NCBI GenBank assembly: GCA_026419775.2
Contig: JAOPGA020000427.1
Span: 1-36,446 of the forward strand
Direction of reading: 5' to 3'
Origin: Acrasis kona
Lineage: Eukaryota; Heterolobosea; Eutetramitea; Acrasida; Acrasidae
Length of the DNA: 36,446 nt
The translations under genes were made by a program, and so were the position numbers. How positions within the stretch are numbered: position 1 is the first letter of the stretch; the number at the start of each line of letters is the position of its first letter. The notes beneath the pieces are model-generated. The model searched no databases. It was not told the DNA's origin and saw only the letters and a list, made by a program, of their open reading frames with translations. Positions 12,901 to 22,924 of this stretch are shown piece after piece.

Positions 12901-13797
12901 AGCCTTCCCGCTCCATGGTCTTCATTTAGAAGCGCAAAACAACAAATGGATACTGTTGCAACTAGAGCACAAGCTGCATCGTGCAAAGTAATGGACAATG
13001 TTGCTGCGAGTATGAGTGCAGGTCAATCTCCTGTTGTAATTGGAGACAAGATCAAATTATTCATCGCAAAAGATTATGCATTTAATTTGCAATCTAGACT
13101 TTTGATGACTGCCGATAACTCCACTGACTATATTCAAGTGCCAGTCTATGGCGGGGCTGCAGCTGGAGGTGATGATGCTGTGGTTGAATATAAGGCAATG
13201 AGTATTCCACTGACCATTTATCCTTCTAATAAAGTGGTATCGTCCAGTACTTTTACAATTCATTTTGGTGAAAGTTGTGATGCGCCCTTTTCATTCAAGT
13301 ACCTGCGCTCCAATGTAGAATTCTCTATTGCAGGTGATTACAATACTAGTCTATTTTACCAATGTCATTACTGGGATCCTATTATAATGGACTATAGCAA
13401 CTTTGGTTGTAGTACGGTAAATGTTACTGCTACTAGCGTGGTGTGCTCTTGCAATCATACAACTGACTATGTTGTGATTCAAGTCAATGATACTAGATCT
13501 GGCGAATCACTAGTCAATACCGGTTTGAGTGGCGGTCAGATTGCTGGTATTGTTATAGGTATTGCGACTGGAGTTTTGTTGTTATTGACGTTGATTGTTG
13601 TTTTAATTGTGGTCAGTTATCAAGTAAACAAGAATCATAAACACCAGCCTCAGTCACCTCAATCGCCTCAATTGCCTCAATTATCGCCAACCGACGCAAC
13701 AGTTTATACAAGAGTTAACTCGCCTCCTTCACCTGAGGTTGCTTCCAAATCACTAATCGATATTGAATTGCGCGAACAGGGTGGTAATCAGATCTAA
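6909..13797 (+). CDS. Giant RCC1-repeat / REJ-like / GPS single-pass membrane protein
   Basis: Two exons: 6909-7206 and 7241-13797, joined by a 34-nt GTAAGT...TAG intron (7207-7240); 2284 aa. ATG at 6909 gives a signal peptide (MRASIIILVLVLATRSCSAG). Residues about 100-775 and 867-1270 are two blocks of RCC1-type propeller repeats (recurrent VYSFGYNxxGQLG and SVLLTSDG motifs), separated by a Thr-Pro linker. Residues about 1290-1790 look like Ig/PKD/REJ modules (for example FQVTASAGALTASSSITVTV). A small Cys-rich patch follows near 1852-1883. Next is a GPS motif at about 2141-2180 with spaced Cys and W, ending CSCNHTTDYVV. H2172-T2173-T2174 fits the HX[ST] autocleavage rule. The membrane helix is at about 2195-2227, followed by a Pro/Gln-rich cytoplasmic tail. 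A polycystin/adhesion-receptor-style ectodomain with one membrane pass, probably at the cell surface; the ligand is unknown. Confidence 0.9.
9290..9540 (+). repeat. Thr-Pro-rich linker between the RCC1 blocks
   Basis: Coding low-complexity DNA similar to the stalk of the upstream gene ([12 protein letters not shown] units). It probably acts as an extended, glycosylated spacer between two propellers. The shared linker style suggests that the two neighbouring surface genes draw on the same repeat pool. Confidence 0.8.
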
Positions 13798-14041
13798 TAA
13801 ATTATTTTTTTTAATATTTCATTTATTCAACATAAAAAAGAATAACACTATCCATATCGTCCTCCCTTGCTCAACTGTTGATCATGAGTTACTTCATCAA
13901 TTAATATTTACTAGACAGTATCTGCAATCAGGGGCGCGTAATCATTTTTTAACGTCCAAAAGGAGTTGCTGATACAAATATGGCAGTTCTCAATTATTAA
14001 TAGAAACGCATCAAAAATCTTCAATTCTGTAAAAAAGAAAA

Positions 14042-15058
14042 ATGGTAAACACAGGTGTCACGCCCCTTGTCATTACCCGCCAACGGGTTGAAGCACGGTC
14101 ATTTGACTTCGACTGCCAGCAGCCTTGTGTATCAATATTTATTACAGGCCCACCCGGCGTCGGGAAAAGTACACAGATAGAAATGATAAAACAAAAATTC
14201 GGAGAGGAGAGAATCCTTGCCAATTTTACTGGAAAAGTTTTGAGGAAGGAAGCAGATGAGCTTGACCTACCTGATGTAATAGCGAAACAAATCAAAGATT
14301 GTAGCGACGACGAAATGGTGGCATTAATCAAAAAACTACGTACACAAAATAGGCTAAGCAGCTGTATATATCTTAAAGAAAAACTTGATGAGCTTTGCAA
14401 GGTTGCTAACAAAAGCAAAGACCCATTAATATGGATTTATTCAAGAGGCCCGACCAGCACAGAACAAGCTGAGTATCTAAATATGTTACAAATAAAACCT
14501 GACCTATTTATTGTACTTCGTTCTGAAAATCCAGACCAGGATTTAGAACGAGTGGCATTCCGAAGAGTCGACCCCGTTACAGACATTACATACAACATGC
14601 TGACCAACCCACCAACCGACCCTGATATTCTTAACCGTCTAATCACAAGACCGAGTGACAAGACCTCAGAGATTTTCGTTAGAAGAGTTTTATCGTGGGA
14701 GGAGAAGACCTTACCGGTTGTTGAATACTATAAGGATTTAAATGACGACGATGTACATGTTGAGGTTGTGAGGGCGGACCGCACAAGAGAAGAAGTTTTT
14801 GGTGATGTATCTAATTTGATTGTTGATGCTATACAAAGGAAGAGAAGACAAATGGCACCCAAGAAGAGGACAAGATCATCTTTATTTTTCAACACAAGAA
14901 GAAGGTCATTGAGCATTTCGTCGATAGATTTTGAACTTCAAACACCAACCACTCCATTACTTCCCTTCATGTACGCTGACACCCCTCTACTGCCTAATAA
15001 TGATTTTGATTACCTGATGAACAGAGAATACATGGTACCTGCGTCATGCAAAGTGTAA
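14042..15058 (+). CDS. Adenylate kinase family (nucleoside monophosphate kinase-like) protein
   Basis: 338 aa, single exon, ATG at 14042. A P-loop ITGPPGVGKSTQ lies at residues 34-45. RGPTSTEQAEYL matches the position of the family's DGFPR.xxQA motif but lacks the DG-F. FRRVDPVTDITYNMLTNPP (D177 in the DPVT) is the LID segment, followed by RPSDKTSEIFVRRV, where the usual RxDD...R arginine region sits. The last roughly 80 residues are a basic and Ser-rich extension (RRRQMAPKKRTRSS). It would transfer phosphate between nucleotides, but the altered NMP-binding motif makes substrate and activity uncertain. Such divergent AK domains are common in flagellated protists. No targeting signal seen. Confidence 0.8.
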   Translation: MVNTGVTPLVITRQRVEARSFDFDCQQPCVSIFITGPPGVGKSTQIEMIKQKFGEERILANFTGKVLRKEADELDLPDVIAKQIKDCSDDEMVALIKKLRTQNRLSSCIYLKEKLDELCKVANKSKDPLIWIYSRGPTSTEQAEYLNMLQIKPDLFIVLRSENPDQDLERVAFRRVDPVTDITYNMLTNPPTDPDILNRLITRPSDKTSEIFVRRVLSWEEKTLPVVEYYKDLNDDDVHVEVVRADRTREEVFGDVSNLIVDAIQRKRRQMAPKKRTRSSLFFNTRRRSLSISSIDFELQTPTTPLLPFMYADTPLLPNNDFDYLMNREYMVPASCKV

Positions 15059-15189
15059 ATTTGAGACACTTTGTATAGAGCTGTTTGTAGTGGTCTTCTG
15101 TTTAAACATCACCAACAACATTATGTAATCACAATAAAATTGTAATTGATAAAATTTGTATAAAATAATACAACTATAATTAACCTACC

Positions 15190-15804
15190 ATGTCCGACCA
15201 CAAACACACAGACAGAGATATCTTCAATGCGTTTTTTTTTGCAAGAGCTCACCTTCTTTTGAAGGGTGTCAAGAACCCCGGAAACGATTTGGTGGCTGCT
15301 TTTGCAGCCAAGAAGCTTGGTGATGAGAGCGTCGGTAGCTGCTTGAAGGAGGACCTCTCATCAGATCCCAGTGGAGCTGAACTTACGGAAATATCAAATT
15401 GTCTCAAGAAGAAAAAGAGTTTTTTACCATTTTTAACCACTTCACGCACAGTCAACAGGTTGGAACAAGCACAATTATTCCCTGAGTTGTCCGTTATTGC
15501 AAAGCAAAAAAAGGATAATCTTTTGAAAAAGGATTCCGTACAGGTTGTTGATCAAAAGTTAAAGGGAGCGGCTAATGATTGCGAAAAATACAAAAAAGAT
15601 GCAAAATACGTTGACTACCACTACTGCGTTATCGCACACCTCACTCCTGACTCATACCGCGCCTGTGACGAAAACGTGAAAGCAAGCAACTTTGGTGAAT
15701 GCTTACTCAGTAAACAGCCATACAAGGACGTTGAGAGCAAACTACCACCTTTCGCACAATTCATGACAAGAATTACATCAAACAATCCCACCGCAGAAAA
15801 ATAA
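15190..15804 (+). CDS. Hypothetical 204-aa protein with paired cysteines
   Basis: ATG at 15190 sits in a normal context, 131 bp after the previous gene. The protein is Lys-rich, has no signal peptide or membrane helix, and contains six cysteines in spaced pairs (SC...NC, NDC...YC, ACDENVKASNFGEC). The last pair is a C-X11-C arrangement. The spacing is not the CX9C of typical intermembrane-space proteins, although a helical disulfide protein of that kind is possible. I do not recognise the family. The stop is followed by AATAAA at 15807-15812. Confidence 0.7.
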   Translation: MSDHKHTDRDIFNAFFFARAHLLLKGVKNPGNDLVAAFAAKKLGDESVGSCLKEDLSSDPSGAELTEISNCLKKKKSFLPFLTTSRTVNRLEQAQLFPELSVIAKQKKDNLLKKDSVQVVDQKLKGAANDCEKYKKDAKYVDYHYCVIAHLTPDSYRACDENVKASNFGECLLSKQPYKDVESKLPPFAQFMTRITSNNPTAEK

Positions 15805-15900
15805 ACAATAAACACAACGGGTAATTATTACTTTATTCTTGAAATTACATTCTATGAAAAGTCCATCCGTAAATATAACCCAAGGTGTCGTTCAGTGTAG

Positions 15901-16197
15901 TTACATGAAAAAATAAGCAAGAAGCACATTACCAGATGCAGAGAAGTAGAAGTCCTCCTGTAGTGTCTTTACTGATGATCCGCCAGACAAGTGATTAAAG
16001 ATGACAAATCCAAACAACGAAAGCAAATTTCGTTGATCCGACCTCAACCCGTTTTTTCCTTGATTATGATAATAGTTTTTTATGCCAGTGATAATTAAGA
16101 ACCACATCTAATCAGGTCATTGTGTATGAAATAAAAAAGTACTAACATCATCTATAATCCTAAACTTTATGTGATTTGTTGTACTCAAACGTGACAT
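15901..16197 (-). CDS. Small hypothetical membrane protein (85 aa, two exons)
   Basis: The main exon is 16107-15901 and encodes 68 aa with hydrophobic stretches (WFLIITG, LLSLFGFVIFNHL). A 39-nt GT...TAG segment (16146-16108, ending CTGATTAG) joins it in phase to a 17-codon first exon at 16197-16147 starting MSRLSTTNH. The intron length matches the dominant size class here, which is the main support. The protein could be a small mitochondrial or ER membrane subunit; no family recognised. If the join is wrong, the 68-aa frame with its own ATG at 16107 remains. Confidence 0.42.
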
Positions 16198-16470
16198 TTT
16201 TATATAAGTATAGAATACTATTGATAAAAACACAAGTATTTTGAAGTTTGTATGGCTCATAAAGGGCATGAGTTGAGCTAACTTTTTGAACTCTAATGGC
16301 GTTAGAAGATCTCAGGTACCAATCATACTCTTTGTCCTCAATACACTACTGCACAGCGCTACAATTTTTTTTTGTATCACAGCACCACTCTTTTGCAAGT
16401 CTTCATCCTCTGCTGTTTCACTCATAACGTTGTAAAGCAACAAGAAAGAACGTTTTGAATAAATATTTAT
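16198..16470. other. Gap between two minus-strand genes
   Basis: Under 300 bp, AT-rich, with the 3' flank of the gene ending at 16471. No gene or RNA structure seen. Confidence 0.4.
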
Positions 16471-17712
16471 TTATGCAAGTGGATTGATGATAGATCCAAG
16501 GTATACCTCAAAGTTGTGTGCGCTACATATCCTTAATAATACCAACAGCATTACATAATCTCTAACACAATCCTCCAACAAACTTGAATCTCTCGCAGTT
16601 TTAACGGCCAATCTTCCATCAATCTCCGCCACCAACAATGCCTTCCACACACCTATAATTAAGTTGAATTGTTCTGTAAAATTTCTTACCAAGTATGTCA
16701 ATGTTAGGATCAGTATTTAAATAACTTGATATTTCGTCATCATTTGGAATGTAAACTTCTCCTTCAAACAAGTCTAAAACTGCCTCTTCTAGTTTTCCAA
16801 GATCCGCTTTGGTAAGTATTCTGTTGAAGAACCTCGAAGGTACTTGTGTTTGTAATGCTGCAACATTGACAAATATAACCACGTGTTCCAAACCAAGATT
16901 CTCTTTGCTGTTGTATAGAGATCTAAAAGTTTAAAATGATTTTCAACGACCATTCGCACTTACTGGTACAATCTATTTGTGTATCTGCGCACCAACACGG
17001 GATATCTTAGCGCCCGGTGCAAGCACTTAACAATGTTGTCTAGAGTCCCCAACACGCTAATCTCTCCACTCACAATCATTCTCTTTTTGCCACCACGTGG
17101 TACATTTAACAATGGAGTGATCCAGGGTGAACTTGTGACGGCTGCGTCTTTATACGTTATTACAGATCCTTGATGACCGACCATAGCCTGCGCTTCTATT
17201 GTGGAGGATATGATCCTGTCCGCATCAAGTATGTTCACATCTTTTGTGAATGTTTTCAAGTATTCCTCTGCTTTGGTTATGGTGTTTACTAAAATGTTAT
17301 AATGACGCAATGTTGATAATAGTGTACTTTTTAAAAATGATTTTAAAGTTGTATCAAAAGGAAGGAGTTTGTTTGCTTTCAATATGTTTAAAGTCCTAAA
17401 ATTCATTTGCTGCTCTGCGGTAATTTGAACTGATGCAGACATGAGTTCGATCATATCTGTGAGGGCACCGATAGATTTGGAAATTTCCTCCTGTTTCTTT
17501 GATAATTTATCAACTATTGGTTGTTAGCAGCTTGAAAGTATTATAAAGGTACCTGATTGTTGGATTGTTGTTAGCTCACTCGCATCAGTTTGAAGGGAAT
17601 TTTGTTCGTCACTTGTTTTATTTAAGTATTTAAAGTTGTTTGAGAATCTTGCAATTGGCACATTAACCAATTTATAACCAAGTTTTAAGCATTGTGTCCT
17701 GTTGCGCAACAT
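16471..17712 (-). CDS. Hypothetical protein, four exons, possible mitochondrial presequence
   Basis: Exons on the minus strand: 17712-17553, 17513-16964, 16922-16690, 16652-16471. The three introns are 39, 41 and 37 nt, all GT...TAG, and the join gives 374 aa in frame. The first intron carries CTGCTAAC near its acceptor, a good branch site. The N-terminus (MLRNRTQCLKLGYKLVNVPIARFSNNF) is basic and acid-free, like a mitochondrial import signal. After it comes a coiled-coil-like stretch (VDKLSKKQEEISKSIGALTDMIEL), then a mixed alpha/beta region containing NVPRGGKKRMIVSGEISVLG, and a C-terminus with hydrophobic DYVMLLVLLRICSAHNFEVY. I recognise no family. Confidence 0.72.
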
Positions 17713-17743
17713 GACAAGTGTGTGAATTAATTGAACTAGTACA

Positions 17744-17929
17744 ATGGACTTTTACAAGAATGAAAAAATTCACTTGAACACTAGGAGAGGATACATCACA
17801 AGAGGTCAAGAGGAAGCACTAGTAGAAACGAGCGAATCGATAAACCTTCACGTTGCCTCGAACTATTTAGAGGACCAAACAAATTATCGCATTAGAAAGT
17901 ACCGGACAAGATCTAACAAGAGGAAATAA
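17744..17929 (+). CDS. Small basic hypothetical protein (61 aa)
   Basis: ATG at 17744 lies only 31 bp from the divergent start at 17712. The protein is soluble and ends in a strongly basic tail (YRIRKYRTRSNKRK). It overlaps no other gene, and the next gene (minus strand) ends at 17967. It could be a real small protein or a chance frame; there is no family evidence. Confidence 0.4.
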   Translation: MDFYKNEKIHLNTRRGYITRGQEEALVETSESINLHVASNYLEDQTNYRIRKYRTRSNKRK

Positions 17930-17966
17930 TCATACAACAATTCTTTCAGAAGTAAATAATTTATAA

Positions 17967-20900
17967 TTAACACAATTTTAATTTCTTGTGGGCAACATCA
18001 TCCTTACCCTCATCATCAAAGAATCTCAAAGCCGCATCTTGTCTACTCCTGACAGGCATACTCTCCACAGCACCACTCACCGGGGCATCCACACTCATAT
18101 CATCATCTACTTTATCCGATTGATTATTAGCAACAAACCAATCCACCTCATCTTCTCTCTTGTACAAAATCAAATCACCAGCAGTACAGAACCATGGAGC
18201 ACCCGTTATGATTGAATCTGAATCTGCATTACCCCATTTCAAATTCTTCACATAATTTACATCCTTCAAACGATGCAAATGCGAGAGTGGAATCTTGACC
18301 AATTTCAAATCTTGTTGCATGCAATCGTTGGCACCACATCCACCCCCTGTGCACGTCTGAATGTGATGATCCAATTCACCGACCGTAATGTCCTTATTTA
18401 CAATAATCTCCTGTCTCTTCTTTAAAAAGTAACTACCAGGACAGAATTGACTGATTCGGATGGGAATGTGATTTTGATTAATCTCAAATTCATTCTTTGG
18501 AATTGCTTCCACGATCACTTCTCTGTTCGAGGATATACTATCGGATAATGCATTCAACAACAATTCATCATCAAGATAAAATCTTCCAGGGTAATTAGCA
18601 CCCTGTATCTTTTCTCTCAATCTTAATTTGCGATTAGTTAAAATCTGAGATGCCAATTCGTGATGACGAATGGGTATAATTTGCGAAAATTGATCAATCA
18701 GCATTGATTTGACATGACTCACTAGAGTGTTATTGTCCACCATAATGTCAGTAACGTGCTTGAGCAAACCACGAGCGTAATAACTCGAAGGATCATCTTT
18801 TAATGATTCAAATTCAACTTGTTTGGGCATTACGTTTGATTTTTCATCGTGTGTTCGCACGTAATGATTGGTGGTGGGCGATGGATCGATCAACAAGATT
18901 CGAATGCACGTTTGTTGCTTGTTTACTTCCTTCGCCTTGTGACAATACACTGTGGATCCATCCAATAGAATTTGTAACTTTTCACGAGTGTTGTTGTATA
19001 ATGGAGTGGGTTGATTTTCAAATCTAGAAATGACAAATTCGTCATGATTCAAATTCGAATCATCCTTGTGCATGATGATTGATTTGAGAGATTGAACGTC
19101 TTTTCTTCTATCCATGATGATGGTTTGTTTTGTTTTGGGTAGTTTCCACGTCAAGTAATAATGAATGGTGATTTGATTTTTTTCCATTTCGAATCGGCTC
19201 ATGAGATCATTTTGTAAACTGGTCGAGAATCGTTCCAAATAAATCACGTCACCCCTCACGATATTATAATCACTTGTCGATTTATCCACGTCCATTAGCT
19301 CTGTTTCTACTTGTGTCACATTAATAAAATTCTTGAAAATTAAATGTTGATCTCGAACATTAATGTTGAAAACTGATTGAATCGCATTCATCAAATCTCT
19401 TATCAGCACCTTCTTCTTGTTAATGACATACACAGGTTTAGGTTGTTCCAATTCTTGATTTTGATAAAGAATCACATTTACAAAAAAATCATCCAATTTG
19501 ATTTCATCCACCACCGCACTCGTAGATGACAAAGTTGCCGATGCAGCAGCCGCTACCGTCGGAGCAGCCGATGATAATGATTGATTCCTCGATGATTGTT
19601 TGCGTAGATACTCTTCGTTTTCCTTCTTGATTCCATCTAGCAAATCATCAGGTAACAAATCAGATTCGGATGCATCTGGAATGTTGACCGTTTGTGAATG
19701 AAGTTTGGAAATTGGTTTCTGACGAACGTACATGAGCATGTATGCATTGGATCCATACATGTTATTGGCATCACTTCCATATCCCTTCTCCAAATCAATC
19801 TCCGATAGATTGGTCACGTTGGAATCATTAAAATCATACCACCTGTCCTTCACTCTTATATAAGCATAGTAATGGCCACCAGCAACCGTTCCGCTGTGCA
19901 TCAACACTGCATATAAATCATAAATGTTATCGTTCGCATCTTCTTCTTCGTCTTGACCTTCTTGTTGTTTGTGATTTGGTGACGATCGATCGTCATTTAA
20001 ATTAACTTCATGATTTGACAAATGTTTGTTCATGTCCAATGTGGTGGGGAATATCACTTGATTGTTTAATTTCACTTTGGTCATGGTTTCGTAATCGACG
20101 TTAAATCTCTTGAGATGCAAAGTCAAAATGTCGGGCAACGTTAATATTTTTAAACCCTTCTTGGCATCGCTCTTCTTGTTACATTTCTCGCAAAAGTATT
20201 GATTCTCTCCTTGTAATTTCTCCACGATTTGAAATTGTTCAATGGCTTGATCCAAATGTTCGACATTTCTAATCACCAATTGTAAATCCAAGAAGGTGTC
20301 CTTCCTTCCTCCTACGTGCTTACATGTTTCGCAAATCACATAGTCCCTCATGGTACCTTGATACAAATCATCGATTGGTATTTGATAGGAACTCAACGAA
20401 TCGAACAACACTCTCATGAGCTCTTGGACGTCGTGCTGGACGAATACTTCCCTGCCGCACCATCCGAACGAATCGGTCAAGCTGGTGGTCTCTATGGCAC
20501 AATGTTCAGATAATTTTAATTTTGCGAATAATCGTTGTAGTTGAAGGGGAATGCACTTTGATTCTTTTTGATTGGGATCAGGTTTGAATTGGAAGATGCA
20601 CCTTCTGAATGCAGGCGTGTGGTATAGTGCTTGTATTAACGAATTGAGATAACAAGTCGCTCCTTGATTCTTGATTCCTACGAAACCAGTGATTGATTTG
20701 GGTGGGTGCTCGTCCATCGGCGTGTAAAAGTAGGAAGTGGGCCATTTGTGATTGATTTGGAATGGAAGAACTTGATGGTAAAAGGATGATGATGATGACG
20801 ACGACGACGAGGAGTAGGAATGTGCCACTGATGTTTGTGGTAATCTGTTGTAACGTGTGGCCATGTTTGCTTCGCGTTCCTTGCTGCGTGCCATTTGGAT

Positions 20901-21787
20901 CTGTTTCTTGTTTTGTTTGTATTGTAATGATATTTGATAAACACTGTTCGAAAGCTTAACGTCATTCAAAAAATCACAATCTTGATCCAACTGTGTGAGC
21001 ATTTGAATGATGCTCTTTGGTAGATCAGACACTGCTTTTTTAAAATTTTCTTCAATCTTGTTTGGTTTCGCGTCTGGTGCCGCTGCCTCTTCTTTCGTGT
21101 CCATTCCATCTGGGATGGTGGTGCGTTCGTTCTGCAATGACTCCTGTTGCTTGTAGTAATTATAAATTCTTTCCTTGACTTGTGGGTTCTCGACAATGTT
21201 TTGGAATGTAGTGATCACAATGTTCCCTGATTCTTGTTGTGTGCCTGTGCTTGAGAGGGCTGTCTCAATGTCTTTTACACACTTTCCGAAGAGTTTGTTG
21301 ACACGTTCAGCATTGAACCATGCTAAAAATAAACGATTGATGAACTCTTGGTCACTTGTAAAATCTTTCAGCTTCATTTCATTGCTTGCGTATTCTATTT
21401 GTTGGAACAAGACATCAATCACACTTGAAGGCATGAGAAAAAATTAGTATCATGTAACTACTTACGTTGCTTTAAGGAATTGCTCTAAAAGTTCTTGAAT
21501 GCCTTCGGCTGTACGATGTAGTTCGGAAGTTGTTTTTTTTGTGATGACCTTATATAAATCCCTAATAGAATGAATGAACTACTTGTAAAACATTATTGGT
21601 CTTACGATCTAAAGTCGCTAAGTAACGGAATAGGAGGCCTCTTTAAGTGGTTATTCTGAATAACATCTATAATGGCTTTGGCACAGGATATAACTTTTTC
21701 TGGATTTGAACTGTCATTAAGTATATTTTCAAATAAAGACGCTTACCTCGAATTAAGAGTTATAAGATGGTGCTTGGCATTCAACAT
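17967..21787 (-). CDS. USP47: Ubiquitin-specific protease, USP47-like
   Basis: Minus-strand exons 21787-21747, 21710-21606, 21561-21466 and 21423-17967; introns of 36, 44 and 42 nt; 1232 aa. The obvious ATG at 21434 lies inside the last intron, which carries a perfect TACTAAT branch site, so the true N-terminus begins MLNAKHHLITLNSSSNP. The catalytic Cys box is GFVGIKNQGATCYLNSL (Cys338) and the His box is GTVAGGHYYAY (His598). Between them are FGW....QHDVQEL, which is typical of the USP47/USP7 group, and two CxxC pairs (CETC, CEKC) for structural zinc. The roughly 550-residue C-terminus resembles the UBL-type tail of USP47. It would remove ubiquitin from proteins in the cytosol or nucleus. 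The extreme C-terminus is basic (KDDVAHKKLKLC). The N-terminal 80 residues are unassigned. Confidence 0.93.
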
Positions 21788-21955
21788 GTTCTGTTTTTGA
21801 AGTTCAACAGGTTGGCTGGAATAAAAGTTTTTTATAGAAGTATATTACAACAAATACGTTCTTAAGAATACTTGAATAATAATTTTGTATTGGAGAGGTC
21901 AAATTTCAAGTAATTAGGATATCAAGTACTAGATGCTTAAAATTAATAAAAATAT

Positions 21956-22788
21956 TTATTTGTTGTGTAATGATTTAATACAATTTGCATCAAACAAAAA
22001 ACACTGATCAGGATTATATCTTGAGCTCTTCAATCCATCATGATAATATCCTACCTGATTACTAACAACAATTGTTTGATTTACTTCAATTTTGATTACT
22101 GTAATGTGTATGTCCATATGCCCAAAGCTCCATATTTTGATGATTAATAATCGAGCTTAAATCAGTAGCGAAAGCTGTATTAACAGGATCGTGTTGATTT
22201 TCGTAATAAGGGTCTGCACACCCCTTCATGAGAGGAGCATGATGTGTGAGAACAACGACTCTTTCAGATTTGTTCTTCGCTTGTTCAATTTGACTTTTTA
22301 ACCAATCTAGCTGTTCTTTATGGAATACTATTTGTATCGTCTACGGTAAGTGCTCTTATTATGGAGCCATCTTGAATTCTAATAGTTCTATAATCATTTA
22401 AACATTTTGATACAATTTCTTTGCTGCTGATGGGTACATTGGACCATAAAGTGCATCCGAGTATTCTGACTGGGTGGTTTGTTCCGTCTTCATACAAGAA
22501 ACTCGATTGCTGAAGAAAATGAACATTATCTAAAGGCATGCAAATAGCACTCATTTCGGTGTTTGCTGCGTGATATTCTTGATTATAGTACTCGTGGTTC
22601 CCTGCAACGACGAATACATGATCGTATATTTGGCTAAGCTTGGTAAGGAAGTATTCGTAGTTACTTTTCGAGTAGATTCCAATATCACCAACAAGGGCAA
22701 TGCAGTTTCCAACCTTTTTTACGTCAAAATCATCTCTCGAAAATTCCAAGTGTATATCAGACATTATCTGCAGTGTAAGCCTTCCCAT
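21956..22788 (-). pseudogene. Calcineurin-like metallophosphoesterase with two frame shifts
   Basis: The first frame (22788-22318) starts MGRLTLQIMSDIHLEF and has GDIG and AGNHEYY, the standard metal-binding motifs. It hits TAA at 22318-22320, right where the family continues. The next frame resumes with HKEQLDWLKSQIEQAKN, VVVLTHHAPLMKG and LWAYGHTHYSNQ, then hits TGA at 22086-22088. A third frame gives IEVNQTIVVSNQVGYYHDG and ends at TAA 21956-21958. Dropping one base at each junction gives 831 nt, a typical-length enzyme of about 276 aa. The second junction lies at an AAAA run. No GT-AG intron fits either junction. It could be a recent pseudogene, two assembly errors, or frameshifted translation. 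Confidence 0.85.
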
Positions 22789-22924
22789 GTTTTTTCTTCA
22801 AAGGAAAACTGTGCATCAATTCAACATCCATCAACACCCCTTCATAAAGTTTTTTGAACAACATTTTATTTGAGTACCAAAAACATCTCCAACATGGTTG
22901 ACATGAAATTTGCAAAGTGAACTC

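Noticed and set aside
13763-13972. 69-codon plus-strand frame overlapping the end of the RCC1 gene
   Set aside because: Starts inside the upstream coding sequence in another frame and has no protein-like features; the region is 3' flank.
22570-22857. 95-codon plus-strand frame antisense to the metallophosphoesterase
   Set aside because: The opposite strand carries the SDIH and GNHE motifs, so this is a shadow.
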